Positions 25,898-34,378 of a stretch of 64,000 bases of DNA are shown here, piece by piece (position 1 is the first letter of the stretch; every line of letters starts with the position of its first letter). Made by a program: the position numbers and the translations under genes. The notes under the pieces were generated by a model. That model had not been told where the DNA came from and did no database searches. It saw only the letters and a program-made list of their open reading frames with translations. Origin of the DNA: Bog-756 sp963756515 (lineage in GTDB: Bacteria > Actinomycetota > Acidimicrobiia > Acidimicrobiales > RAAP-2); assembly GCA_963756515.1 (NCBI GenBank), contig CAVWNV010000002.1, positions 310,001 through 374,000 of the forward strand. Reading direction: 5' to 3'.

Positions 25898-27034
25898 ATG
25901 ACCACTGTCGACTTCTACGAGGTGCTCGGTGTCCGCCGCGACGCCTCCGACGACGATCTGAAGCGGGCCTACCGGGCCAAAGCCCGGGAGTTCCACCCCG
26001 ACGCCAACCGGGGCGACGCCGACTCCTCCGAGCGGTTCAAAGAGATCAGCATGGCCTATGAGGTGTTGAAGGATCCGGAGCGTCGGGCCCGCTACGACCG
26101 GTTCGGCGCGGACGGGGTCTTCGGTTCGGGCGGGGGCGGCGGTGCCGGGGACCCGTTCGGCGGGGGCCTGGGCGATCTGTTCGACGCCTTCTTCAACGGG
26201 ATGGGCGGCACCGGCGGCGGGCGAACCCGCCGCACCGGGCCCGTGCCCGGACCCGACGCGGAGATGGTCCTCCGGCTGAGCTTCCGCGAGGCCGTGTTCG
26301 GGGTCCAGCGCGAAGTCGACGTGCAGACCCCGGTGCACTGTGACACCTGTGAGGGATCGGGGGCCCGGCCCGGTACCGCCCCCGTGCGCTGCCCGGACTG
26401 CCAAGGGGCCGGCGAGCTGCGGCGGGTGCGCCAGTCCATCCTCGGCCAGGTCATCACGGCCGTCCCGTGTCAGCGGTGCCAGGGGAGCGGCGAGTTCATC
26501 GAGCGACCGTGCCCGGACTGCGGCGGTGAGGGCCGGCGGACCGAGCCCCGGACCCTGACCGTCGACATACCCGCCGGCGTCGACGAGGGCTCGACCCTGC
26601 GCCTGGCCGGTCACGGGCCGGCCGGATTCCGGGGCGGGCCCAACGGCGCCATCTTCGTCCACATCTCCGTGCAGGCCGACGCCCGGTTCGAGCGGAACGG
26701 GGTCGACCTCCACGCCAAGGTCAACGTGCCGATGACCGTGGCGGCCCTGGGCGGGAGCGTGGGCTTCGACACGCTGGACGACAGCCGCGAGCTGGCCATC
26801 GCGGCCGGCACCCAGACCGGCGCGGTCATCCCGCTGAAGGGGATGGGCGTGCCCAAGCTGCGCGGCCGGGGACGGGGGGACCTCTACATCCGGGTGCAGG
26901 TCGACACGCCGACCGGCCTGGACGACGGCCAGCGGGAGCTCCTGACCGCGCTGGCCGAGGCCCGCCGCGAGGACCTCGGCACCGCTCCCCAGGCCGACGG
27001 GATCTTCTCGAAGTTGCGCTCCGCGCTGAGCTGA
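25898..27034 (+). CDS. dnaJ: Chaperone protein DnaJ
   Basis: A 378-residue type I J-protein. It has a J-domain with H-P-D, a Gly/Phe-rich region at about 70-115, four zinc-finger repeats (C-D-T-C-E-G-S-G, C-P-D-C-Q-G-A-G, C-Q-R-C-Q-G-S-G, C-P-D-C-G-G-E-G) and the C-terminal substrate-binding domains. It stimulates DnaK ATPase and delivers unfolded proteins. It is the second gene of the CIRCE-controlled operon, which is the usual place for the HrcA-linked dnaJ of Actinobacteria (DnaJ2); a second dnaJ beside dnaK may exist elsewhere. Confidence 0.96.
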   Translation: MTTVDFYEVLGVRRDASDDDLKRAYRAKAREFHPDANRGDADSSERFKEISMAYEVLKDPERRARYDRFGADGVFGSGGGGGAGDPFGGGLGDLFDAFFNGMGGTGGGRTRRTGPVPGPDAEMVLRLSFREAVFGVQREVDVQTPVHCDTCEGSGARPGTAPVRCPDCQGAGELRRVRQSILGQVITAVPCQRCQGSGEFIERPCPDCGGEGRRTEPRTLTVDIPAGVDEGSTLRLAGHGPAGFRGGPNGAIFVHISVQADARFERNGVDLHAKVNVPMTVAALGGSVGFDTLDDSRELAIAAGTQTGAVIPLKGMGVPKLRGRGRGDLYIRVQVDTPTGLDDGQRELLTALAEARREDLGTAPQADGIFSKLRSALS

Positions 27035-27036
27035 GC

Positions 27037-27825
27037 ATGCCGATCGGGCCCGGTCGTGGGGAGGCGGCCGGACCGCCGCCGGCGCCCGACCCCGACCTGC
27101 TGGCCGCATCGGCCATGGCCTTCGTGCCCGACCCGGCTGCACCGGTGCTGTCCGGGGACGACGCCCACCACCTCCTCGACGTCCTCCGGCTCCGATCGGG
27201 TGAGCTGGTCATCGCCGGGGACGGGGCCGGATCGTGGGCCCCGTGCCGGGTGCGGGCCGGGTCCGGGCCCCGGGGATCGCGGGGAGTGGACCCGGCCTCG
27301 GCGTTGACGGTCGAGGGTCCGGTGGTCTTCACGCCCCGTCCGGCGCCGGAGATCACGGTGGCCTTCGCCCCGGCCAAGGGTGACCGGCCCGAGTGGGTCA
27401 CCCAGAAGCTGACCGAGGTGGGGGTGGACCGCATCGTGCCCCTCCGTGCCGCCCGCTCGGTGGTGCGCTGGGACGGCGACCGGGGCCGACGGGCCGTGGC
27501 CCGGCTCAACCGGGTGGCGAGGGAGGCCGCGGCCCAGTGCCGCCGGCCCTGGTTGCCCGAGGTGACCGAGGTCACGTCGCTGGACGGCCTGGCCCTCGTG
27601 GCCGGCGGGCCCCCGGAGCTGGCCCAGCCGGGCGGTTCGCACGTCTCGCTGGCCCGCCCGGTGGTGGCGGTGGGGCCGGAGGGGGGCTGGGACGCCGACG
27701 AACTGGACCGATTCGGCCCCGGTGTGGGCCTGGGGCCGACCGTGCTCAGGGCGGAGACCGCGGCGGTGACCGTCGGGACCCTCCTGTGCGCTCTGCGTAG
27801 CGGGGCGGTCAGGTCGCTTGCGTAA
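27037..27825 (+). CDS. rsmE: 16S rRNA (uracil1498-N3)-methyltransferase
   Basis: A 262-residue SPOUT methyltransferase that methylates N3 of U1498 in 16S rRNA using S-adenosylmethionine. The knot-forming motifs are visible: K-G-D-R-P-E-W-V-T-Q-K-L-T-E-V-G, then V-A-V-G-P-E-G-G-W and the terminal L-R-A-E-T-A-A-V-T-V-G-T. It starts 2 nt after the dnaJ stop, giving the common hrcA-dnaJ-rsmE order. A 25-residue Pro/Gly-rich N-terminal extension precedes the PUA-like domain. Confidence 0.95.
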   Translation: MPIGPGRGEAAGPPPAPDPDLLAASAMAFVPDPAAPVLSGDDAHHLLDVLRLRSGELVIAGDGAGSWAPCRVRAGSGPRGSRGVDPASALTVEGPVVFTPRPAPEITVAFAPAKGDRPEWVTQKLTEVGVDRIVPLRAARSVVRWDGDRGRRAVARLNRVAREAAAQCRRPWLPEVTEVTSLDGLALVAGGPPELAQPGGSHVSLARPVVAVGPEGGWDADELDRFGPGVGLGPTVLRAETAAVTVGTLLCALRSGAVRSLA

Positions 27826-27838
27826 CCACGCTACGTGA
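27823..27838. promoter_or_regulatory. TNAC...GTNA inverted repeat upstream of bldD
   Basis: TAAC, eight bases, GTGA, starting at the rsmE stop codon and 155 bp before bldD. Streptomyces BldD sites have TNAC and GTNA arms separated by nine bases, so this is one base short. It is a candidate autoregulatory site only. Confidence 0.25.
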
Positions 27839-27992
27839 GGGAAACTAGGTGGGGAGGCAGGGACTCCTGTTTAGGAGGACGATCGCCCGTGCCCGCACTT
27901 CGGGTCCGACGATCGCAGACAGACATGCACCTGCGTCACATTGGCAGAGCCGGAGCTCGGGGGGCGATCGGTGGAGATCAGCGGAGGTGCAG

Positions 27993-28586
27993 ATGTCGGT
28001 GGTTGACAAAGGTGTCGATGTGCTCGACGAAGACGAGCAGGAAGAAGCGGCCCGGATCGTCTACGCCCGGGCCGTGGGGGCTCGCCTCCGAACCATGCGC
28101 AAGCAGATGCGCCTCTCGCTGCAGGCCGTCGAGGCCATGTCCGAGCAGGAGTTCAAGGCCTCGGTGCTCGGAGCCTACGAGCGGGGCGAGCGGGCCATCT
28201 CGGTCCCCCGGCTCCAGCGTCTGGCCAAGCTCTACGACGTCCCGGTGGACCAGCTTCTCCCGCCCGACGACGCCACCATGACCCGATGGGGATCGACGGG
28301 GACCACCGAGGAGATCGTGACCACGTCGGCCCGAAGGGCCAGTCTCACGGCCTCGGGGACGGAGAAGGTGGCCATCGACCTGACCAAGCTGCACACGGTG
28401 AGCGGACCCGAGCGTGACCTGTTGCGCCGGTTCCTGAGCATGATCCAGGTGCACCGCCAGGACTTCAACGGGCGGATGATCACCATCCGGGCCGAGGACG
28501 TGCGGGCCATCGCCTGCCTGTTCGGTGTGACGCCGGACAGCATGGGCACCCGGTTGGACGAGCTCGGACTCCTCGTCAGCATCTGA
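27993..28586 (+). CDS. bldD: BldD-type c-di-GMP-responsive transcriptional regulator
   Basis: A 197-residue protein aligning end to end with Streptomyces BldD as I remember it. The XRE-type helix-turn-helix (28-90) has G-A-R-L-R-T-M-R, L-S-L-Q-A-V-E and G-A-Y-E-R-G-E-R-A-I-S-V. A linker about 30 residues longer than in Streptomyces follows, then the C-terminal domain. The c-di-GMP signature R-x-D-x8-R-x-x-D is intact: R155, D157, R166, D169. In Streptomyces the tetrameric nucleotide bridges two BldD molecules and allows DNA binding. GGAGG lies 6 nt before ATG 27993. It follows rsmE after a 167-nt gap and probably has its own promoter. Confidence 0.9.
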   Translation: MSVVDKGVDVLDEDEQEEAARIVYARAVGARLRTMRKQMRLSLQAVEAMSEQEFKASVLGAYERGERAISVPRLQRLAKLYDVPVDQLLPPDDATMTRWGSTGTTEEIVTTSARRASLTASGTEKVAIDLTKLHTVSGPERDLLRRFLSMIQVHRQDFNGRMITIRAEDVRAIACLFGVTPDSMGTRLDELGLLVSI

Positions 28587-28605
28587 TGGGCGCCGCGGGC
28601 CCACC

Positions 28606-29229
28606 ATGACCGAGCAGATTCGCTGGCTGAGCACCAAAGAGGCCTCGAATCGGCTTGGGGTGACACTGCGGAGTCTCTACCGTTTCATCGACGAGGGCGA
28701 TCTGGTCGCGTACAAGTTCGGTCGGGTCATCCGCCTGCAGGAGACCGACGTCGACCGGTTCATCGAGGCCAGCCGGATCGAACCGGGCAGTCTCGAGCAC
28801 CTCTACCCCGAGATCAAGGGCAACGGCCGACCCCCATCGCCCCCGACGGCCGCGCCGCGTCCGGGGCCTGAACGGCCCATGGCCGACTGCCTGTTCTGCG
28901 GGATCGTCACCGGCGACGTGCCGGCCGAGGTCGTGCGGACCGACGAGCGCACGGTGGCCTTCCGGGATATCAACCCCCAGGCCCCGATCCACGTTCTGGT
29001 GGTCCCGAAGCGCCACATCGTCAACGCCGGTGAGGTGACGGCGGCCGACGCCGACGACGTGGCCGCGTTGCTGGTGGCGGCCAAGGCGGTGGCCGACGCC
29101 GAAGGCGTGGGCGGTGCCGACCGCGGTTACCGCCTGATCTTCAACGTGGGACCCGACGCCCTCAATTCGGTGGACCACCTCCACGTCCACGTCCTCGGGG
29201 GGCGAGCCTTCGAGTGGCCTCCGGGCTGA
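28606..29229 (+). CDS. In-frame fusion of an excisionase-type HTH domain and a HIT-family hydrolase
   Basis: A 207-residue single frame. Residues 7-58 form a MerR/excisionase-like winged helix (L-S-T-K-E-A-S-N-R-L-G-V, then G-R-V-I-R-L-Q-E-T-D-V-D-R-F-I). A Pro-rich linker spans 73-91. Residues 92-203 form a complete HIT domain with D-C-L-F-C-G-I, P-K-R-H-I and the triad H191-L-H193-V-H195. HIT proteins hydrolyse or transfer nucleotide phosphoramidates. M92 (28879) could start the HIT domain alone, but no Shine-Dalgarno precedes it. It begins 19 nt after bldD, so the two are likely co-transcribed, and the HTH part could be a BldC-like regulator. Confidence 0.8.
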   Translation: MTEQIRWLSTKEASNRLGVTLRSLYRFIDEGDLVAYKFGRVIRLQETDVDRFIEASRIEPGSLEHLYPEIKGNGRPPSPPTAAPRPGPERPMADCLFCGIVTGDVPAEVVRTDERTVAFRDINPQAPIHVLVVPKRHIVNAGEVTAADADDVAALLVAAKAVADAEGVGGADRGYRLIFNVGPDALNSVDHLHVHVLGGRAFEWPPG

Positions 29230-29325
29230 GCGCACGCCCGGCCGGCGGGGACCCCTCCCCGGCCGTGGCGGCCGCCATCGGATCGCCTTTCCCGGCGCGC
29301 TGCTAGGGTCACCCACAGAGCTCAC

Positions 29326-30285
29326 GTGGCAGGCACCCAGGTCAAACTCCTCGTTCCCGGCAACCACCTCATGGCCGGCCTGCTGGGCCAGCGTGACGAG
29401 TTGCTGCGACTGGTCGAGGGGGCGTTCGACGATGTCCGGATCGCGGTCCGCGGCAACGAGATCTCCATCGAGGGGGACGGGGCCGAGCGGGTGGGCGCCC
29501 TGTTCGAGGAGCTGATCATCCTGCTCGAGTCGGGTCAGGGCCTCGACGCGGTCCAGGTCCACCGCACCATCGACATGATGCACGACGACGTCCGTCCCTC
29601 CGAGGTCCTCACGGCCGAGCTCCTCCGCTCGTCGCGGGGGAGGGCGGTACGACCGAAGACCGGCGGGCAGAAGGAGTACGCCGACGCCATCGCCGAGAAC
29701 ATCGTGACCTTCGGCATCGGTCCGGCCGGGACGGGCAAGTCGTATCTGGCCGTGGCCCTGGCCGTCCAGGCCCTGCAGGCCCGCCAGGTGAACCGGATCA
29801 TCCTGACCCGTCCGGCCGTCGAGGCCGGTGAACGCCTGGGCTTCCTGCCCGGGGACCTCATGGCCAAGGTGGACCCGTACCTGCGCCCCCTCTACGACGC
29901 CCTCCACGACCTGCTCGAGCCGGAGGGTGCCCAACGGCTCATCGACCGGGGGGCGGTCGAGGTGGCCCCACTGGCCTTCATGCGGGGCCGGACGCTGAAC
30001 CACAGCTTCATCATCCTGGACGAGGCCCAGAACACCAGCCCCGAGCAGATGAAGATGTTCCTCACCCGCATCGGGTTCGGGTCCAAGGCCGTCATCACCG
30101 GGGACATCACCCAGATCGACGTCCCGGGCGGGCGATCCGGTCTGGTCGGCCTGGAGCCGGTGTTGTCGGCCGTGCCCGACCTGGCCTTCGTCCATCTGAC
30201 CCAGCGGGACGTGGTCCGCCACCGCATCGTGGCCGACATCGTGGCCGCCTACGAGCGCGGCCCGGCGTCGGAGGATCCCCGGTGA
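29326..30285 (+). CDS. phoH: PhoH-like ATPase
   Basis: A 319-residue P-loop ATPase. It has an N-terminal KH-like segment (V-P-G-N-H-L-M-A), Walker A G-P-A-G-T-G-K-S (132-139), then E-A-G-E-R-L-G-F-L-P-G-D and Walker B F-I-I-L-D-E-A-Q-N. PhoH/PhoL proteins are RNA-linked ATPases encoded next to ybeY and thought to act in rRNA processing. GTG 29326 lacks a clear ribosome site; a TAGGGT element 16 nt upstream could be the promoter. The stop overlaps the ybeY start (GTGA). Confidence 0.93.
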   Translation: MAGTQVKLLVPGNHLMAGLLGQRDELLRLVEGAFDDVRIAVRGNEISIEGDGAERVGALFEELIILLESGQGLDAVQVHRTIDMMHDDVRPSEVLTAELLRSSRGRAVRPKTGGQKEYADAIAENIVTFGIGPAGTGKSYLAVALAVQALQARQVNRIILTRPAVEAGERLGFLPGDLMAKVDPYLRPLYDALHDLLEPEGAQRLIDRGAVEVAPLAFMRGRTLNHSFIILDEAQNTSPEQMKMFLTRIGFGSKAVITGDITQIDVPGGRSGLVGLEPVLSAVPDLAFVHLTQRDVVRHRIVADIVAAYERGPASEDPR

Positions 30286-30788
30286 CCCTCGAGCTCTACG
30301 TGGCCGACGAGCAGGCCGACCAGCCCGTCGACGTCGAACGGTGGGCCGTCCTGGCCCGGTCGGTGCTCCAGGCCGAGGGGATCGTGCGCGACACCGAGGT
30401 CTCGCTGCTCTTCGTGGACGAGACCACCATGGCCTCACTCAACGAGCGGTTCCTCGGGAAGGAGGGTCCCACGGACGTGCTGTCCTTCCCCATCGAGGAC
30501 GAGGCGTCCCGCAGCGGCCGGTCGCCCGACGAGGGCGGCACCGGCCCGGGCTCGATCGAGGAGGACACCGGACGTCTCCTGCTGCTCGGCGATGTGGTGG
30601 TGTGTCCGGCCGTGGCCGCCCGCAACGCCGCCGAGCACGGCGCCACTGTGGACGACGAGCTCGCGCTCCTGGTCGTCCACGGGATCCTCCATCTGTTGGG
30701 CATGGACCACGAGGTCGAGGTCGAGGCGGAAAGGATGGAGCAACGCGAGCAGCAGCTGCTGACTCGCTTCTACCGCGTCGCCTCATGA
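30282..30788 (+). CDS. ybeY: Endoribonuclease YbeY
   Basis: A 168-residue zinc-dependent RNase for 16S rRNA 3'-end maturation. The metal site H133-G-I-L-H137-L-L-G-M-D-H143 is complete, and the upstream P-T-D-V-L-S-F-P signature is present. A stretch of about 24 residues at 73-96, rich in Ser, Gly and Glu, is inserted after that signature and is absent from typical YbeY. Overlaps on both sides (GTGA with phoH, ATGA with the next gene) indicate translational coupling. Confidence 0.95.
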   Translation: MTLELYVADEQADQPVDVERWAVLARSVLQAEGIVRDTEVSLLFVDETTMASLNERFLGKEGPTDVLSFPIEDEASRSGRSPDEGGTGPGSIEEDTGRLLLLGDVVVCPAVAARNAAEHGATVDDELALLVVHGILHLLGMDHEVEVEAERMEQREQQLLTRFYRVAS

Positions 30789-32098
30789 TGGGGACCGAGT
30801 TCGCCGGTGTGGTGGCCACCACCGGTTCCTTCACGGTCAGCGACGGCATCCTGTTGGTGGTGGTGGTGGTGCTCCTGGGCATCTCGGCCCTGCTGGCCCT
30901 GGCCGAGACCAGCCTGGTCCGCATGAGCCGGGCCAAGGCGCTGGGCCTGGTCGAGGACGGGCGCCGCGGGGCCCGGGTCCTGCTCCGCCTGACCGAGAAC
31001 CCGCAGGGCTTCCTCAACCCGGTGCTCCTGATGGTGCTCATCTGCCAGCTGGTAGTGGCCACCCTGGTCGGGATACTGGCCGCCCACTGGTTCGGGGCCT
31101 GGGGTGTGGTGGCGGCCACCGTGTTCGAGATCGTGGTGATCTTCGTCCTGGGCGAGGCGGTTCCGAAGAACTGGGCCGTGCACCATCCGGAGCGTGCCGC
31201 CCTGTTCAGCGCCCCCCTGGTGTCGGCCATCGTGCGCTTCTGGCCCGTCCGGGTGGTGTCGGGGGCCCTCATCGGCCTGGCCAACCTGCTCATCGGGGAG
31301 AAGGGGCAGTACCTCGGGTCCGAGGTCACCGAGTCCGAGCTGCTGGCCATGGCCGACGTGGCTCTCGAGGAGGAGGTCATCGAGACCGAGGAGCGGGCGC
31401 TGATCCACTCCATCATCGAGTTCGGCGACACCGTGGTGCGGGAGGTGATGGTGCCCCGTCCCGACATGGTGACCATCAGTGCCGACGAGACGGTCGAGGC
31501 CGTCCTGGAGCGGGCCTTGGAGGTCGGCTTCAGCCGGATGCCCGCCGTCGGGCAGCAGGTGGACGACGTGGTCGGCATCGCCTACACCAAGGACATGATC
31601 CGGACGGTGCGACAGGATCACGGATCCGACGCCGTGCGGGCCCATCTCCGGGCGGCCCACTTCGTCCCGGAGACCAAGCGGGTGTCCGACCTGATGCGGG
31701 AGATGCAGGCCGACAAGTTCCATCAGGCCCTGGTGGTCGACGAGTACGGGGGCATCGCCGGGCTGGTGACCCTCGAGGACCTCATCGAGGAGCTGGTGGG
31801 GGAGATCGTGGACGAGTTCGACGTCGAGGAGCCGCCTGTCGAGCGGCTCGACTCCGGTGAGTTGCGGGTCAGCGCCCGCCTCCCTGTGGACGAGGTCAAC
31901 GAACTGGCCCACGCCAATCTCCCCGACGGGGCATGGGACACCGTCGGGGGACTGGTCTTCGATCTCCTCGGACACGTGCCGGTGGCCGGTGAGTCCGTCG
32001 ACGTGGACGGGTTGCGACTGGTGGCCGACCGGGTCAACGGACGGCGGATCGAGCGGGTCCGCATCGTGCCGATGCCCGCCGGCGGGGGCCCGTCGTGA
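30785..32098 (+). CDS. CNNM/CorC-type membrane protein with tandem CBS domains
   Basis: A 437-residue protein of the CNNM (DUF21)-CBS-CorC architecture. Four hydrophobic helices in the first 190 residues include L-L-A-L-A-E-T-S-L-V-R and a V-L-G-E-A-V-P-K-N motif. Two CBS domains follow (V-M-V-P-R-P-D-M and V-V-D-E-Y-G-G-I-A-G-L-V-T-L-E-D), then the C-terminal CorC/HlyC domain. The family is linked to divalent cation (Mg/Co) efflux; the old label hemolysin is misleading. Start ATG 30785 overlaps ybeY; ATG 30788 is also possible. Confidence 0.92.
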   Translation: MMGTEFAGVVATTGSFTVSDGILLVVVVVLLGISALLALAETSLVRMSRAKALGLVEDGRRGARVLLRLTENPQGFLNPVLLMVLICQLVVATLVGILAAHWFGAWGVVAATVFEIVVIFVLGEAVPKNWAVHHPERAALFSAPLVSAIVRFWPVRVVSGALIGLANLLIGEKGQYLGSEVTESELLAMADVALEEEVIETEERALIHSIIEFGDTVVREVMVPRPDMVTISADETVEAVLERALEVGFSRMPAVGQQVDDVVGIAYTKDMIRTVRQDHGSDAVRAHLRAAHFVPETKRVSDLMREMQADKFHQALVVDEYGGIAGLVTLEDLIEELVGEIVDEFDVEEPPVERLDSGELRVSARLPVDEVNELAHANLPDGAWDTVGGLVFDLLGHVPVAGESVDVDGLRLVADRVNGRRIERVRIVPMPAGGGPS

Positions 32099-33069
32099 CC
32101 ACCTTCCGATCGGGGTTCGTGGCCGTGGTGGGTCGACCCAACGTCGGGAAGTCGACCCTGGTCAATGCCATGGTGGGCGCCAAGGTCACCATCACCTCGC
32201 CCCGGCCGAACACCACCCGGTCCGCAGTGCGCGGGGTGCTCAACCGTCCTCACGCCCAGGTCGTCTTCGTCGACACACCGGGCCTGCACCGGCCTCGGAC
32301 CGCGTTGGGTCAGCGCATGAACGAGTCGGCGACATCGTCGCTGGACGACGTCGACGTGGTGGTAGCCATGGTGGAGGCCACCGGCGCCGTCGGACCCGGC
32401 GACCGAATGGTGCTGGGCGCATCGGCCCGTCGGGTCCGCTCCCTGGCCCGGTCGGCGTCGGCTGAGCGGGCCGCCTCCGGCCCTGGCGCCGGGAACGTCG
32501 GGGAGGTCGGGGACGTCGGGGAGCCAACCCTCCTGGTCGTGGTCAACAAGATCGACCGGGCCGACGGTGACGCCATCCTCACGCACCTGGCCGAGGTGGC
32601 CGAGATCGTCGACGCCATCGCCGAGGAGGGATCGGGGACAGTGCCGGTGGAGTACTACCCCGTCTCGGCCGCCACCGGCGAAGGCGTGCCGGCCCTGGTC
32701 GACGCGGTGGTGGAGCGTCTCCCGGAGGGTCCCCGGTACTACCCCGAGGGGATGGTCACCGACGTGGCCGAGGCGTGGTGGGTGGCCGACCTGGTGCGGG
32801 AGGAGCTCCTCCACCGCGTCGACGACGAACTGCCGCACAGTATCGCCTGCCGGGTCACCGAGTGGGAGTGGCCCCGGGTCCGGTGCGAGATCCTGGTCGA
32901 ACGGGACTCGCAGAAGGGCATCGTCATCGGCAAGGGCGGGAACACCCTCAAAGAGGTGGGTACGGCGGTCCGGAAACAGCTGCCACCCGGGGCCTACCTC
33001 GAGCTCTTCGTCAGGGTGGAGAAGCGGTGGCAGCAGCGGGAGGACGCCCTCGACCGATTGGGGCTCTGA
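32095..33069 (+). CDS. era: GTPase Era
   Basis: A 324-residue Era: GTPase domain with G1 G-R-P-N-V-G-K-S-T, G2 region T-T-R, G3 D-T-P-G-L-H and G4 N-K-I-D, then a KH domain with G-K-G-G-N-T-L-K. Era checks the 16S rRNA 3' end during 30S assembly. Between G3 and G4 there is an extra segment of about 35 residues (roughly 104-140), low-complexity and ending G-N-V-G-E-V-G-D-V-G-E-P, which makes the protein longer than the usual 300. GTG 32095 overlaps the upstream stop. It ends the phoH-ybeY-CNNM-era operon. Confidence 0.95.
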   Translation: MTTFRSGFVAVVGRPNVGKSTLVNAMVGAKVTITSPRPNTTRSAVRGVLNRPHAQVVFVDTPGLHRPRTALGQRMNESATSSLDDVDVVVAMVEATGAVGPGDRMVLGASARRVRSLARSASAERAASGPGAGNVGEVGDVGEPTLLVVVNKIDRADGDAILTHLAEVAEIVDAIAEEGSGTVPVEYYPVSAATGEGVPALVDAVVERLPEGPRYYPEGMVTDVAEAWWVADLVREELLHRVDDELPHSIACRVTEWEWPRVRCEILVERDSQKGIVIGKGGNTLKEVGTAVRKQLPPGAYLELFVRVEKRWQQREDALDRLGL

Positions 33070-33090
33070 CCGGCCCGGGTCGCGGGCCGG

Positions 33091-34209
33091 TCAACCGGCC
33101 GCTTCCGCCAGACGCTGCTCGACGCCGTCGACCATGCCGGACTTCGAGAAGTTGCGGGCCACGTGCCGGGTGCACGCCTCGCCCAGCTCCGGCTCGCCCC
33201 GGCGCCAGTCGAGCACCTCGCGCAGTTTGGCGGTGAGCGCCCCCACGTCGCCCGGGGGCACCAGAAACCGCGTGAACTCGCCGGTCAGGGCTTCGGGAAT
33301 GCCGCCGATCGACGACCCGATCACCGGCCGACCGGTGCTCAGGCCCTCCAGCACCGTGCGGGGGAAGGCGTCTTCGCACACCGATGGCACCACCACCACG
33401 TCGGCGGCGTGGAGGGGGGTGACCACGTCAGTCCTCATGGGCAGGTGGTGGATGGGGACGCCGGGGGCGGAGCCGAGCAGGTCCCTCCCGTAGGTGTCCT
33501 CGAGGTACGGGCCCATGAGGACCACCTCGACGGTGCGGTCCCCGCCTCGCAGGCCGGCCACCGCATCGATCAGGACGTCGACGCCCTTCTCGGGGGACAG
33601 CCGCCCGTAGAACAGGGCGATGAACGAGTCCTGCGACAGCCCGAGCTCGGCCCGGGCCGCGGTCCGCTCGGCCTCGTCGCCGGGCGGATAGTCGTCGAGG
33701 TCGATCCCGTTGTGGACGACGTCGGTGCGGGCCGGGTCGCCCCCCGCGGCCACGAACCGGTCGCGGACGAAGTTCGAGACACAGATGAACCGGCGGGTGA
33801 ACCGCGACAGGTTGCGGTTGACCACGGGAGTGCCGATGCCGACCAGCCCGTGGAGGTGGCACACCACCGGCGCCCGGGCCAGGGCCGAGGTGGCGAGGGC
33901 CCAGGGCAGCGGCTTGAACCGGTTGAGATAGATAACGTCGGGTCGGGTGGTCGCGCCGGCCCGGACGGCCGGGACCAGCCGGGGGATCTGTCGCGGTGCC
34001 CCCCGCAGCTCGAGGTCGAGTGCCGGGACCTGGCTCATCGATCGGCAGAACGAGTCGTAGCGCCCGCGGAAGGGCCCGTCCTCGACATAGACCAGGTCGA
34101 GTTGGTGGCCCCGTTCGGCCAGGTCCTCGGCCACCTGCAGGGTCTGGACGGAGATTCCGGTGTTGGGCGAGAGCGTGGCCGAGTTGACGAGGATCCTCAC
34201 CGTCTCCAC
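33091..34209 (-). CDS. Family 4 glycosyltransferase
   Basis: A 372-residue GT-B enzyme. The N-terminal domain contains N-T-G-I-S-V-Q-T-L-Q and V-C-H-L-H-G-L-V. The linker N-G-I-D-L-D-D-Y is followed by the donor-binding F-Y-G-R-L-S-P-E-K-G-V-D and the E-D-A-F-P-R-T-V-L-E-G-L glutamates, then G-R-P-V-I-G-S-S-I-G-G-I-P-E. It probably takes part in surface glycan synthesis. GTG 34209 or the GTG three codons later could be the start; neither has a strong ribosome site. It is convergent with era and separate from the larger glycan region. Confidence 0.87.
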   Translation of the reverse strand: METVRILVNSATLSPNTGISVQTLQVAEDLAERGHQLDLVYVEDGPFRGRYDSFCRSMSQVPALDLELRGAPRQIPRLVPAVRAGATTRPDVIYLNRFKPLPWALATSALARAPVVCHLHGLVGIGTPVVNRNLSRFTRRFICVSNFVRDRFVAAGGDPARTDVVHNGIDLDDYPPGDEAERTAARAELGLSQDSFIALFYGRLSPEKGVDVLIDAVAGLRGGDRTVEVVLMGPYLEDTYGRDLLGSAPGVPIHHLPMRTDVVTPLHAADVVVVPSVCEDAFPRTVLEGLSTGRPVIGSSIGGIPEALTGEFTRFLVPPGDVGALTAKLREVLDWRRGEPELGEACTRHVARNFSKSGMVDGVEQRLAEAAG

Positions 34210-34378
34210 CCCGGGCCGTCATTCCGGCCGGTCGTCGCGCCTGTTCCCAACGATGGCCTCCTGCCGCCGATCCCGTGCCGTGGTGGCCGGCTCGTCGTGT
34301 CCAGCCTAGTGAAGGCCACTCCGTCATCCCCGCATTGCCGCCAGGTCAACCGGTACGCCCGGGTCACCAGGTGATCGG

